Assembly (NCBI RefSeq): GCF_014646295.1
Contig: NZ_BMNE01000006.1
Location: 186,001 to 250,000 of the forward strand
Reading direction: 5' to 3'
Length of the DNA stretch: 64,000 nucleotides
Origin: Nocardia rhizosphaerihabitans
Lineage (GTDB): Bacteria; Actinomycetota; Actinomycetes; Mycobacteriales; Mycobacteriaceae
Part shown: piece after piece, positions 7,826 through 16,674 of the stretch
Layout of the letters: every line of letters starts with the position of its first letter
How positions within the stretch are numbered: the first letter of the stretch is position 1
Program-made: the position numbers and the translations under genes
The notes under the pieces: model-generated
Told to the model about the DNA's origin: nothing
Databases searched by the model: none
What the model saw: only the letters and a program-made list of their open reading frames with translations

Positions 7826-8431
7826 TTATGCCGTGATGCCGATGCGGTGGCGGTTGGGGACGACCTGGTCGAACGATTCGACGATGTGGTCGATGAACCC
7901 GTATTCGAGTGCCTGGGTCGCGGTGAACCAGCGGTCGTGCAGGGAGTCCTCGTAGACACGGTCGAAGGGTTGGCCGGTGTCGGCGGCGATCAGGCCGAGG
8001 ACGGTGTCGACGGTGTAGCGAAGATCGTCGGCCTGCACCTCGACCTCCACCGCGCTGCCACCGATACCCGCCGAGCCCTGATGCATCAGGATGCGGGCGT
8101 GAGGCAGGGCGAAACGGCGGCCCGGCGTGCCCGAGGACAGCAGGAACTGCCCTGCGCTGCATGCCAATCCGAGCGCGAGCGTGGACACCTCGCACGGAAC
8201 CAGCCGCATGACGTCGCGAATCGCGAGCATCGACGGCACCGAGCCACCGGGAGAGTGGATCCACAGCGAGATCGGCGCCTCGGGGGATTGTGCCGCCAGA
8301 GTCAGCAGCTGCGTGATGAGCAGCGTGCCGTTGTCGTCGTCGAGCGGACCGTCGAGCACGAGAATGCGGCGGCCGAACAGTTGTTCGCGGGCCCGCCAGC
8401 TGAACATCGGAGTCTTGTCGTCGTGTGCCAT
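7826..8431 (-). CDS. Accessory ATP-dependent Clp protease proteolytic subunit (intact triad)
   Basis: A 201-residue ClpP paralogue, clearly divergent from clpP1 and clpP2 of this window. Ser92 (GLACSAGQ), His117 (LMHQ) and an Asp in YEDSLHDRW give a complete triad, and SPGGS is intact. It needs a Clp ATPase partner; none is adjacent. It is first gene of the accessory operon and starts at ATG 8431, judged by alignment to the ClpP N-terminus. A run of CTGCTG/CAGCAG dyads lies about 40-60 bp upstream. The role could be a stress-induced substitute protease, as proposed for Streptomyces ClpP3P4. Confidence 0.88.
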   Translation of the reverse strand: MAHDDKTPMFSWRAREQLFGRRILVLDGPLDDDNGTLLITQLLTLAAQSPEAPISLWIHSPGGSVPSMLAIRDVMRLVPCEVSTLALGLACSAGQFLLSSGTPGRRFALPHARILMHQGSAGIGGSAVEVEVQADDLRYTVDTVLGLIAADTGQPFDRVYEDSLHDRWFTATQALEYGFIDHIVESFDQVVPNRHRIGITA

Positions 8432-8470
8432 GCGTCCACGGTGCCTCGCGCGCACCGTGATTCGCCGCTG

Positions 8471-8493
8471 CTGCTGCCCCCAGCAGATCTGCT
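8471..8493 (-). promoter_or_regulatory. Dyad cluster upstream of the accessory clpP operon (PopR-box-like)
   Basis: Two overlapping inverted repeats lie 40-62 bp before the operon start: CTGCTG-CCCC-CAGCAG (8471-8486) and the perfect 12-bp palindrome AGCAGATCTGCT (8482-8493). Read on the minus strand, 8473-8487 is TCTGCT-GGG-GGCAGC. This differs at two positions from TCTGCC-N3-GGCAGA, the PopR motif as I recall it from Streptomyces lividans. It is a candidate activator site. Confidence 0.45.
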
Positions 8494-8588
8494 CACAGCA
8501 GCGAGCCGCGCCGCACGCCGGACCCGGGTACGAACTGCGCGAAGGCCCGGCGCGGCGAACTCGCAGCACCGGGCCCTCGGACAGCCGG

Positions 8589-11180
8589 CTACTTGGCGTC
8601 GAATTCCCGTGCGCGCAGGGAACGTTCGATACCGGCCCGGCCCTCGGAGACCAGGCGGTAGAGGGCGGGCGGGTGATCGCCCGCCAGGAACTCGTCGGCC
8701 TTGGCGACGGCGTCCTCGGTGATCGCCCAGTGCGGGTACAGGCCGATGACGACGGTCTGGGCGACCTCGCTCGAGCGGCGCTCCCACACGGCGGGGATCT
8801 CGGCGAAGTACTTGTCCACGTACGGGGCGAGCAGCTCGCCCTGACCGGCGGGCGCGAAGCCGCCGACGATGGCGCGGGCGGTGATGTTGGGCACCGAGTC
8901 GTCGCCCATCACCGTCGCCCAGGCCTGCTCCTTCACCTCGGCGATCGGGCGCGCGGTGGCGGCCGCGGCGGCCTGGCGCTTGCCCGCCGCCGTCGGATCG
9001 CCCGCCAGCTCGGCGTCGATGGTCGGCGAGTCGACACTGTCGGCGTCGATCTGCCCGGCCGCCGCCAGCGCGGTGACGATGCGCCAGCGCAGGTCGGTGT
9101 CGACGGTGAGCCCGGGCAGCCCCGCCACGGCCGGATCGCCGTCGAGCAGCTGAGCCAGCACGCCGGTGTGGCGCGGCGCGAGCAACGCCCCGGTCAGCGC
9201 GTTGACGAAGGCCAGCTGATGATCCGAGCCCGCCTCGGCCTCGCGGGCCAGCTCGAGCAGCCGGTCGGCGAAACCGGGCCAGCCCTCCTGCTCGGCCCAC
9301 ACCGGATCGGCGTAGCTGGAGATGGCGGTGGCCGCCTGCATGAGCAGCCGCTGCACCACACCGATCTCGGACTCCGCGCCGATCCCGCGCTGCACCAGCG
9401 CGACGAAGTCGCGGGCCTTCATCTCGGCCTGGCGGGTCATCTCCCAGGCCGCCGACCAGGCCAGCGTGCGCGGCAGCGAATCGGCGATGTCACCGATGCG
9501 CTGCACGACCACGTCGAGCGAATCGGGGTCGAGGCGCAGCGAGCAGTAGGTGAGGTCGTCGTCGTTGACCAGCACCAGCTTTCCGCGCGGCACGCCCGCC
9601 AGCTCGGGTACCTCGGTGCGTCCGGTCGCGTCGAGGTCGAGCTCGGCGCGGTGGGTGCGCACCAGCTTGCCGTCGACATCGTCGTAGACGCCGACCGCGA
9701 TCCGGTGCACGCGGTGCTCGCCGGCGCCGGGCTCGGCGCCCTCCTGCACCACGGCGAAACTCGAGAACGTGCCGTCCGGCGCGACGAGGAAGTCGGGACG
9801 CAGGATGTTGAGGCCGGTGGTCTTGAGCCACTGCGCGCCCCAGCTCGACAGGTCACGGCCCGACGCCTTCTCCAGCGCGGCCAGCAGATCGTCGAAAGTG
9901 GCGTTGCCGTAGGCGTGTTCGGCGAAGTAGTCACGCAGACCGGCCAGGAACGGCTGCAGGCCGACATAGGCGACGAGCTGCTTGAGTACCGAAGCGCCCT
10001 TGGCGTAGGTGATGCCGTCGAAGTTGACCTCCACCGCGTGCAGGTCGGGGATGTCGGCGGCGATCGGGTGGGTCGAGGGCAGCTGGTCCTGGCGGTAGGC
10101 CCAGGACTTCTCCACATTCGCGAACGTGGTCCAGGCACTGGTGTATTCGGTGGCCTCGGCCTGGCACAGCACCGAGGCGAAGGTCGCGAACGACTCGTTG
10201 AGCCACAGGTCGTCCCACCACTTCATGGTGACCAGATCGCCGAACCACATGTGCGCCATCTCGTGCAGCACGGTCTCGGCGCGGCGCTCGTAGGACGCGC
10301 GGGTCACCTTGGACCGGAACACGTAGTCCTCGAGGAAGGTGACCGCGCCCGCGTTCTCCATCGCGCCCGCGTTGAACTCCGGCACGAACAGCTGGTCGTA
10401 CTTGCCGAAGGCGTACGGCACGCCGAAGTTGTCGTGGTAGAAGGCGAAACCCTGCTTGGTCTCGGTGAACAGCCGCTCGGCGTCCATGTGCTCGGCCAGC
10501 GAGGCGCGGCAGAACAGGCCGAGCGGGATCTCGCCGTGGCTGTCGGTGTAGGAGTCTGTCCACGTCGCGTACGGACCGGCGATCATGGCGACCAGGTAGG
10601 TGCTCATCTTCGGGGTGGTCGCGAAGGTGTGCCGCACGACCGCGCCGACCTTGTGCTCCTCGGCGGTGGCGCCGTTGGAGACGACCCGCCAGTCCCCGGG
10701 TGCGGTGGCGACGATGTCGAAGGTGGCCTTGAGGTCGGGCTGGTCGAAGCAGGCGAACATCCGCTTGGCATCGGCGGTCTCGAACTGCGAGTACAGGTAG
10801 ACGTTGTCGTCGGTCGGGTCGACGAACCGGTGCAGGCCCTCGCCGGTGTGCGAGTACTCGCAGTCGGCCTCGACGACGAGCTCGTTGGTCTCGGCGAGAT
10901 CGGGCAGCGTGATCCCGGTCGACTCGTCGTAGTCGCTCACATCCAGCGGAGTGCCGTTGAGCACGGCCGAACGCACCCGCGGCGCCACCAGGTCGATGAA
11001 GGTGCTCGCGCCGGGCGTGGCGGTGAAGGTGACGGTGGTCTTCGAACCGAAGGTGTCCGACACTGCCGAACCCGCGCCTCGCGGCTGGTCGGTGAGGTCG
11101 AGTTCGATCCGATAGTTCTGCACGGCCACGGTGGCGGCGCGTTCGACCGCCTGGTCGCGGGTGAGATTCGGGGCGGACAT
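8589..11180 (-). CDS. pepN: Aminopeptidase N (M1 zinc metallopeptidase)
   Basis: An 863-residue cytosolic M1 aminopeptidase. It has the substrate-anchoring motif GAMEN (about residue 273) and the zinc site HEMAHMWFGD with a downstream Glu in LWLNESFA (about 303-325). The C-terminal ERAP1-like helical domain is complete. It removes N-terminal residues from peptides, including those released by Clp proteases. The ATG at 11180 follows AAGGAG by 4 bases. It is the counterpart of M. tuberculosis Rv2467, which there lies beside the DsbA-like reductase and rpiB; here about 11 kb of other genes separate them. Confidence 0.95.
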   Translation of the reverse strand: MSAPNLTRDQAVERAATVAVQNYRIELDLTDQPRGAGSAVSDTFGSKTTVTFTATPGASTFIDLVAPRVRSAVLNGTPLDVSDYDESTGITLPDLAETNELVVEADCEYSHTGEGLHRFVDPTDDNVYLYSQFETADAKRMFACFDQPDLKATFDIVATAPGDWRVVSNGATAEEHKVGAVVRHTFATTPKMSTYLVAMIAGPYATWTDSYTDSHGEIPLGLFCRASLAEHMDAERLFTETKQGFAFYHDNFGVPYAFGKYDQLFVPEFNAGAMENAGAVTFLEDYVFRSKVTRASYERRAETVLHEMAHMWFGDLVTMKWWDDLWLNESFATFASVLCQAEATEYTSAWTTFANVEKSWAYRQDQLPSTHPIAADIPDLHAVEVNFDGITYAKGASVLKQLVAYVGLQPFLAGLRDYFAEHAYGNATFDDLLAALEKASGRDLSSWGAQWLKTTGLNILRPDFLVAPDGTFSSFAVVQEGAEPGAGEHRVHRIAVGVYDDVDGKLVRTHRAELDLDATGRTEVPELAGVPRGKLVLVNDDDLTYCSLRLDPDSLDVVVQRIGDIADSLPRTLAWSAAWEMTRQAEMKARDFVALVQRGIGAESEIGVVQRLLMQAATAISSYADPVWAEQEGWPGFADRLLELAREAEAGSDHQLAFVNALTGALLAPRHTGVLAQLLDGDPAVAGLPGLTVDTDLRWRIVTALAAAGQIDADSVDSPTIDAELAGDPTAAGKRQAAAAATARPIAEVKEQAWATVMGDDSVPNITARAIVGGFAPAGQGELLAPYVDKYFAEIPAVWERRSSEVAQTVVIGLYPHWAITEDAVAKADEFLAGDHPPALYRLVSEGRAGIERSLRAREFDAK

Positions 11181-11358
11181 AGATCTCCTTCGTCGTCGAC
11201 GAACACGGCACGGTCGCGCGTTCCGGTCTGCACCGGTGCGCACATCAGCGTCCACAATGCCACTTGCCGTCGGACCCCGCTCACGAGTTTCCGGCCTCGC
11301 CGCCACCGCGTGCCCCGGGTCGGCGCCGCCGCGCACCTGCCGGGCGGCGCCGGCCTGG

Positions 11359-12306
11359 TCAGGGCACGGTGACCACGAGCTTTCCGAGCGTCCGGTCGGT
11401 CTCGCCGAGCGCGTGCGCCTTCGCCGCTTCGGCGAGCGGGAACACCCCGGCGATGGTCGGCCTGAGCTCGCCCGACGCGAGCAGCGCGGCGACGGCCCGC
11501 ATCCCGGCATGATCGGCCTCGACGAGCAGCGCGGCGAAACGGGCGCCCTGCCGGGCCGCCTCGGCGGGCAGGTCGGTCCCGGTGCTCGCCAGGATGCTGA
11601 CGAGCAGTCCGCCGGGTCGCAGAGTCGGCAGGGATCGGCGGCTGTTCTCCTCTCCGAGGGTGTCCAGGACCACGTCGACATCGTGGACGACCTCGGCGAA
11701 GTCGACCTCCCGGTAGTCGATCAGCTCGTCGGCGCCGAGTGCGCGCAGGTGCTCGTGCTTGGCGGCGCTCGCCGTCCCGATGACATACGCGCCCCGCGAC
11801 TTCGCGATCTGCACCGCCAGATGCCCCACCCCGCCCGCGGCCGCGTGGATCAGCACCCGTTGCCCCGCTTGGACATTCGCGGTGTCGACCAGGGCCTGCC
11901 AGGCGGTCAGCGCGGCGAGCGGCGTGGCACCGGCCACGATGTGGTCGACGTTGTCCGGCTTGCGAGCGAAGGCACGCGCGGGCCCGATGACGTACTCGGC
12001 CAGCGAACCGTGCCCGTGCGGGTAGGGCAGCATGCCGAATACCTCGTCGCCGGGCTCGAACAGAGTGACGCCGTAGCCGACGGCCTCGACGACGCCGGAG
12101 ACATCCCAGCCGAGCACGAAAGGCGGTGCGGGCAAGAACAATCCGGGAAGAGCGCGATGCTTCCAGTCCGTCGGGTTGAGGCCGACCGCGTGGACGCGGA
12201 TCAGCAGCTGGCTCGGGCCGGGGGCCGGACGGGGGAGTTCGATCTCGCGCAGGACCTCGGGTCCGCCGAGAGTGTCCTGGCTGATGGCGCGCATGGTGTC
12301 GGTCAT
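11359..12306 (-). CDS. NADP-dependent quinone-oxidoreductase-like MDR protein
   Basis: A 315-residue zinc-independent medium-chain reductase. It has an N-terminal GroES-like domain (GLNPTDWKH) and a C-terminal Rossmann domain with AAAGGVGHLAVQIA (about residues 140-155). The zinc-ligand cysteines of alcohol dehydrogenases are absent. It probably reduces quinones or enones with NADPH. ATGs occur at 12306 and 12294; the first is used. It is divergent from a GlxA-type AraC regulator whose start lies 70 bp away, and that regulator is the likeliest controller. Confidence 0.85.
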   Translation of the reverse strand: MTDTMRAISQDTLGGPEVLREIELPRPAPGPSQLLIRVHAVGLNPTDWKHRALPGLFLPAPPFVLGWDVSGVVEAVGYGVTLFEPGDEVFGMLPYPHGHGSLAEYVIGPARAFARKPDNVDHIVAGATPLAALTAWQALVDTANVQAGQRVLIHAAAGGVGHLAVQIAKSRGAYVIGTASAAKHEHLRALGADELIDYREVDFAEVVHDVDVVLDTLGEENSRRSLPTLRPGGLLVSILASTGTDLPAEAARQGARFAALLVEADHAGMRAVAALLASGELRPTIAGVFPLAEAAKAHALGETDRTLGKLVVTVP

Positions 12307-12376
12307 GGCGTCAACGGTGCCGGGTGCGCGGCGCCGGGGAAATGGCAGAAAGGTCATCATCCGATAGAATCGTGCC

Positions 12377-13333
12377 ATGCATCGCGTGGTGGTTCTGGCT
12401 CTCGACGGCGTGTATCCGTTCGAACTCGGTACGCCGCAGCGGGTCTTCGGCAGTCTCGACGACCGCTACGAGGTGCTCACCTGTTCCGCGGACGGCCTGC
12501 CGGTACGAACCTGCGCCGACTTCCGGATCACCGTCGAGCACGGACCCGAGTTGCTGGCGACCGCCGACACGGTGGTGGTCCCGGCATGCGACATCTCCGA
12601 GTCGGTCACCGGACTGGGCGAGGTGACCGGGGACGCGCTCGCGCGAATCCGGCCGGGTACCCGGATCGTCTCGATCTGCACCGGCGCGTTCGTCCTGGCC
12701 GCTGCGGGTCTGCTCGACGGGCGACCCGCGACCACCCACTGGCGCCTTGCCGAGTCGTTCCGCCTGCACTTCCCGCAGGTGCGGCTCGACCCGGACGTCC
12801 TGTTCGTCGACGACGGTGACGTTCTCACCTCGGCGGGCGCGGCCTCCGGTGTCGATTTGTGCCTGCACATCGTGCGCGCCGACCACGGCAGCGCGGTGGC
12901 CAACCACGTGGCCCGCCGCTGCGTGGTGCCGCCGTGGCGCGAGGGCGGGCAGGCGCAGTACATCGACCAGCCGGTCCCCGATCCCGCGGTCGCGAGCACC
13001 GCCGCGACCAGGCACTGGGCGCTCGAACACCTCGAGCTTCCGCTGACCATGGCGGAACTGGCCGCGCACGCGCGAATGAGCCAGCGCACCTTCGCCCGCC
13101 GGTTCGTCGACGAAGTGGGGATGAGTCCGGGCCGCTGGCTCACCCAGCAACGCGTGGCCAGGGCCAGGCACTTGCTCGAGGCCAGCGATCTGTCGGTCGA
13201 GCAGATCGCGAGCCGCGTCGGCTTCGCGACGGGCACCTCGCTACGCCAGCACTTCCAGGTCGCCGTCGGCGTCGCCCCGCTGGCCTACCGCCGCACGTTC
13301 CGCGTCGCCGATGGTGAGCGCGCGACCGCCTGA
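12377..13333 (+). CDS. GlxA-family AraC transcriptional regulator (DJ-1/PfpI domain fused to HTH)
   Basis: A 318-residue two-domain regulator. The N-terminal DJ-1/PfpI amidotransferase-like domain carries the elbow ICTGAFVLAAAG (Cys about 97). The C-terminal AraC domain has two helix-turn-helix motifs (MSQRTFARRF and VEQIASRVGFATGTSLRQHF). The -10 box TAGAAT (12365-12370) lies exactly 6 bases before the ATG, predicting a leaderless mRNA. It probably regulates itself and the divergent oxidoreductase. Its ligand is unknown, since most such DJ-1 domains are sensors rather than enzymes. Confidence 0.88.
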   Translation: MHRVVVLALDGVYPFELGTPQRVFGSLDDRYEVLTCSADGLPVRTCADFRITVEHGPELLATADTVVVPACDISESVTGLGEVTGDALARIRPGTRIVSICTGAFVLAAAGLLDGRPATTHWRLAESFRLHFPQVRLDPDVLFVDDGDVLTSAGAASGVDLCLHIVRADHGSAVANHVARRCVVPPWREGGQAQYIDQPVPDPAVASTAATRHWALEHLELPLTMAELAAHARMSQRTFARRFVDEVGMSPGRWLTQQRVARARHLLEASDLSVEQIASRVGFATGTSLRQHFQVAVGVAPLAYRRTFRVADGERATA

Positions 13334-13581
13334 CCAGCAACCCCGACAGACTGCGGCCGGTCCGGATGCGGCCCGGCGACCGCCACCGCGGCGGAGCTGC
13401 GGCCGGCCGGGCACACACCCGCGATCGCCACCGGCGCGGAACCGTGGCCTCGGCGAGAGCGCGCCGGACCGGAATGTGACCGGCCTCGCGTCGCGGTGAC
13501 CAGGCCGAATCCGGTCACCGGGCGGGCCGGTAGAGTTCCGGGCGAACCCAGTACGCCCACCCAGGATTCGGAGGCTCGACG

Positions 13582-14418
13582 TTGAAGCATTTGCACGCCG
13601 GGAAAGTTCGTGACCTCTACGAGGACGGCGACACCCTGCTGCTGGTTGCCTCGGACCGCGTGTCGGTCTACGACGTCGTGCTGCCGACGCCGATTCCGGA
13701 GAAGGGCGCGCTGCTGACCCAGCTGTCGAACTGGTGGTTCGAGTACTTCACCGGCATCCCCAACCACGTGGTCTCCGCGACCGATGTGCCCGCCGAGTTC
13801 GCCGGGCGCGGCATCCGGGTCAAGCCGCTGAAGATGGTGCAGGTCGAGTGCATCGCGCGCGGGTACCTGACCGGGTCGGGGCTCAAGGAGTACCAGCAGT
13901 CCGGGACCGTGTCGGGCATCGCGCTGCCGCCGGGGCTGCGGGACGGCGACAAGCTGCCCGAGCCGATCTTCACCCCCTCCACCAAGGCCGCCGAGGGGCA
14001 CGACGAGGCGATCAGCTTCGCCGATGTGGTGAACCAGGAGGGCCGCGAGGTCGCCGAGAAGCTGCGTGACCTGACCCTCGAGATCTACTCGCGCGGCGCC
14101 GAGCATGCCGCGAAGGCGGGCGTGATCGTCGCCGATACCAAGGTCGAATTCGGCTGGGACGGTGACGTGCTCACCCTCGGCGACGAGGTGCTCACCTCCG
14201 ACTCCTCGCGCTTCTGGCCCGCCGACGAGTGGGAGCCGGGCCGCGCGCAGCGATCCTTCGACAAGCAGTTCGTGCGCGACTGGTCGACCTCCACCGGCTG
14301 GAACAAGGAGTACCCGGGCCCGGAGATCCCCGCCGACGTGGTCGAGGCGACCCGGCGCAAGTACGAAGAGGCCTACGAGCGCATCACCGGCCAGACCTGG
14401 AGGGGCATCCAGGCCTGA
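13582..14418 (+). CDS. purC: Phosphoribosylaminoimidazole-succinocarboxamide synthase (SAICAR synthetase)
   Basis: A 278-residue SAICAR synthetase joining CAIR and aspartate with ATP in purine synthesis. The family N-terminus (HLHAGKVRDLYE), the central VECIARGYLTGSGLKEYQ and the late DKQFVRDW are intact. The start is a TTG at 13582, placed 7 bases after GGAGG; no ATG or GTG fits this site. It is slightly shorter than many homologues at the N-terminus. A possible -10 box TAGAGT lies at 13531-13536. The 248-bp gap before the gene shows no other gene. Confidence 0.95.
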   Translation: MKHLHAGKVRDLYEDGDTLLLVASDRVSVYDVVLPTPIPEKGALLTQLSNWWFEYFTGIPNHVVSATDVPAEFAGRGIRVKPLKMVQVECIARGYLTGSGLKEYQQSGTVSGIALPPGLRDGDKLPEPIFTPSTKAAEGHDEAISFADVVNQEGREVAEKLRDLTLEIYSRGAEHAAKAGVIVADTKVEFGWDGDVLTLGDEVLTSDSSRFWPADEWEPGRAQRSFDKQFVRDWSTSTGWNKEYPGPEIPADVVEATRRKYEEAYERITGQTWRGIQA

Positions 14419-14425
14419 GATCGAC

Positions 14426-14453
14426 GCGGTGCCCGTTGATCGACGGGCACCGC
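14426..14453. terminator. Bidirectional stem-loop between purC and the HxlR gene
   Basis: A perfect 11-bp inverted repeat (GCGGTGCCCGT / ACGGGCACCGC) with a 6-nt loop lies between convergent genes. No T-run is present. Confidence 0.6.
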
Positions 14454-14475
14454 ACTGCTCTCTCGCGTCGAGCTG

Positions 14476-14832
14476 TCAGTGCACCGGCGCCGCAACACCC
14501 TTGACCTCGCAGATGTGGTCCATGTGCTCGTTGCCCCACGCGCCGAGCGTCACCAGCGCCGCATTGAGCGAGACGCCGAGCTCGGTGAGCGAGTACTCCA
14601 CCTTCGGCGGCACCTGCGGGTAGATCTCCCGGCTGACGATGCCGTCGTGCTCGAGCTCGCGCAGCTGCTGGATCAGCATCTTCTCCGTCACTCCTGGCAC
14701 CATCCGCTTCAGATCGCCGAAGCGCTGCGTCCCGGTGGACAACGCCCACAGGATCAGCGCCTTCCACTTGCCGCCGACGACGTCGAGCGCGGCATCGATA
14801 CCGCAGGAATACGGACGCTCTCGCTGCTTCAT
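14476..14832 (-). CDS. HxlR-family winged-helix transcriptional regulator
   Basis: A 118-residue HxlR protein with a near-N-terminal Cys (YSCGIDAALDVVGGKWKALI) and the winged-helix pattern RFGDLKRMVPGVTEKMLIQQLRELE. Such regulators often sense electrophiles or redox state through that Cys. The ATG follows AAGGCGAAG. It is divergent from the imine-reductase-like gene, with an inverted repeat in the shared upstream region, so it probably controls that gene and itself. Confidence 0.88.
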   Translation of the reverse strand: MKQRERPYSCGIDAALDVVGGKWKALILWALSTGTQRFGDLKRMVPGVTEKMLIQQLRELEHDGIVSREIYPQVPPKVEYSLTELGVSLNAALVTLGAWGNEHMDHICEVKGVAAPVH

Positions 14833-14875
14833 CTTCGCCTTACTTACTTTTCGGTGAGTATTGGACTTGATAGTC

Positions 14876-14894
14876 GGTACTTGTGAAGTGTACC
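14876..14894. promoter_or_regulatory. Inverted repeat between hxlR and the divergent dehydrogenase
   Basis: The segment reads GGTACTTGTGAAGTGTACC, a near-perfect dyad (GGTACTT / AAGTGTACC) around GTG with one extra base in the right arm. It lies 44 bp from the HxlR start and about 65 bp from the dehydrogenase start, in an AT-richer patch. It is a candidate HxlR operator. Confidence 0.5.
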
Positions 14895-14957
14895 GCTACG
14901 GGCGAATCTAGGAGTGCGTCGCCGACCGGCGGCGAGAGCTTCGAACCAAGGGGAAAC

Positions 14958-15776
14958 ATGACCAACTCGGCGACGGCACAGCGGGTTTCGGTAATCGGCC
15001 TCGGCGCGATGGGCACCGCGCTGGCGCAGGCGCTGCTCGCGGGTGGCCACCAGGTGACGGTGTGGAACCGCACCGCGGCGCGGGCCGAGGCGCTCGTGGC
15101 CGAGGGCGCGGTGCTCGCCGCGACTTCCGCCGAGGCGATGGCGGCTGCGGATCTGGTGATCCTGTGCGTGCTCGACGACCCGGCGGTGCGTGAGCACATC
15201 GAGCCCGCCGCGGCGCAACTGCGCGGCCGCACCGTGGTGAACCTGACCACCACCACGCCGGAGCAGGCGCGGTCGCTGGGCGCATGGGCGCTGGCCAACG
15301 AGGTCGACCTGATCGACGGCGGCATCATGGCCGTGCCGTCGATGATCGGCGGACCGGCGGCGTTCGTACTCTACAGCGGCGCGACCGCGGCCTTCGATCG
15401 GTTCCGCGCGGTGCTGGAGCTGTTCGGCCGGGCCGAGTTCGTCGGCGCGGATTTCGGCGCAGCGGCGATGTACGACCTGGCGATCCTGGGCGGCATGTAC
15501 TCGATGTTCGCCGGCTTCCAGCAGGGCGGCAAGATGGTGCGCACCACCGGTGGCACCGCCGCGCACCTGGCCACGCTGATGGCGCCGTTCCTGCAGGCGA
15601 TGACGACCATGTTCGCGCAGTACGCGCCCGGCATCGACGACCCGGACAACTACGTCCCGGAGCAGAGCGCCGAATTCACCGCGAGCGCACTCGGCACCAT
15701 CGACAAGGCGGCCGCCGAATCCGGAACGCACACCGAACTGTTCGGTGTCTTGCTGCGCGCCCTGCCGGGTATCTAG
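14958..15776 (+). CDS. NAD(P)-dependent imine-reductase-like dehydrogenase
   Basis: A 272-residue protein of the beta-hydroxyacid dehydrogenase/imine reductase group. It has an N-terminal Rossmann domain (VIGLGAMGTALAQALL, NADP-type continuation VWNRT) and a C-terminal helical domain that dimerises. Position 1 is fixed by ATG 14958 behind AAGGGG. The sequence GGIMAVPSMIGGPAAFVLYSG is typical of imine reductases. It would reduce cyclic imines or related substrates with NADPH. It is controlled most probably by the divergent HxlR protein. The physiological substrate is unknown. Confidence 0.85.
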   Translation: MTNSATAQRVSVIGLGAMGTALAQALLAGGHQVTVWNRTAARAEALVAEGAVLAATSAEAMAAADLVILCVLDDPAVREHIEPAAAQLRGRTVVNLTTTTPEQARSLGAWALANEVDLIDGGIMAVPSMIGGPAAFVLYSGATAAFDRFRAVLELFGRAEFVGADFGAAAMYDLAILGGMYSMFAGFQQGGKMVRTTGGTAAHLATLMAPFLQAMTTMFAQYAPGIDDPDNYVPEQSAEFTASALGTIDKAAAESGTHTELFGVLLRALPGI

Positions 15777-15788
15777 TTCGGGCCCGAT

Positions 15789-15817
15789 CGCGCGGTGACC
15801 GTGACGGTCACCGCGCG
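15789..15817. terminator. Bidirectional stem-loop between convergent oxidoreductase genes
   Basis: A perfect 12-bp inverted repeat (CGCGCGGTGACC / GGTCACCGCGCG) with a GTGAC loop separates the imine-reductase-like and quinone-reductase genes. No T-tract is present. Confidence 0.62.
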
Positions 15818-15827
15818 GACCCCGCCC

Positions 15828-16550
15828 TCAGGCGTTGACCAGTTCGGCGGCGAGGAAGTCGTCGACGAAGCCCTCGGCGGTCGCCTCGAACGCGGCGTAA
15901 TGCGCGGTGCGGGCGTCACCGCTGATCGCCTCGCCGATGACGAGATTGCCTTCGGCGTCCAGGCTTTGCGGCTGGTCCTCGGCGTCGGGGAGCAGGCCGA
16001 CCCGGGAGTCGGCGAAGCCGCTGTAGTAGGCCAGTCCCTCGCTGAGCTGGGCTTCCAGCAACTGCTGCATGCCGGGGATGATCTCGTCGCCCGCGGTCGC
16101 ACCCGCGAGCCCGAGCCACAGGATGCGCTTGCCCGCCAGGCGCGGCTTGCTGCGGCCGTAGGCGAATCCGTAGTTCCAGACGCTGTCGATCCAGCCCTTG
16201 AGCGTCGCGGGCACGCTCTGCCAGTAGACCGGGAAGACCACGACCACGACCTCGGCGGCCAGCAGGCGCCGCATATGCGCCTCGGTGCCGGGGGCGTACT
16301 GCTTGTCGCGGTTGCCCCACTCGGGCTGGTCGGCCACGGTCATCCGGGGGTCGAAGTTCTCGGCGTGCAGATCAAGGAAGTCGATCGTGTACCCGGCGGC
16401 GGTGAGCCGGGCGGCCGCGCGGCGCGCGATATGGGCGGACAGCGAGTCGGCGCGGTGGTGGGCGAGCACGACAAGTGCTGTGCGAGTGCCTGATTCGGAC
16501 TGATTCGACCCGGTGGTGGTCGGCACGGTGGTGGTGGGCGACTGCGACAC
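15828..16550 (-). CDS. Flavodoxin-fold NAD(P)H quinone oxidoreductase (MdaB/KefF-like)
   Basis: A 240-residue flavodoxin-like reductase. Following a 24-residue Ser/Thr-rich N-terminal tail it has the FMN/FAD loop LAHHRADSLSAHIA, then FPVYWQSVPATLKGWIDSVW typical of the MdaB/KefF quinone reductases. It performs two-electron reduction of quinones with NAD(P)H in the cytosol, protecting against redox cycling. The GTG start follows GGAG by 6 bases. It is divergent from an AraC regulator (124 bp), which probably activates it. Confidence 0.87.
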   Translation of the reverse strand: MSQSPTTTVPTTTGSNQSESGTRTALVVLAHHRADSLSAHIARRAAARLTAAGYTIDFLDLHAENFDPRMTVADQPEWGNRDKQYAPGTEAHMRRLLAAEVVVVVFPVYWQSVPATLKGWIDSVWNYGFAYGRSKPRLAGKRILWLGLAGATAGDEIIPGMQQLLEAQLSEGLAYYSGFADSRVGLLPDAEDQPQSLDAEGNLVIGEAISGDARTAHYAAFEATAEGFVDDFLAAELVNA

Positions 16551-16674
16551 GGTGGGCTCCCTGTTCGATCGTGGGTGGGGCGGTGCGCCCCGTGCCTACG
16601 AGTCAACCGTGATTCGCGTGGACGATCTATGGGTGATCATCTCCGGTTGATAGGAGTTCGTCTACGCTGATGGC

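Noticed and set aside
8127..11372. A 1081-codon plus-strand frame opposite pepN and the accessory clpP gene
   Set aside because: It lies wholly antisense to two well-supported genes, has no start signals and no recognisable domain.
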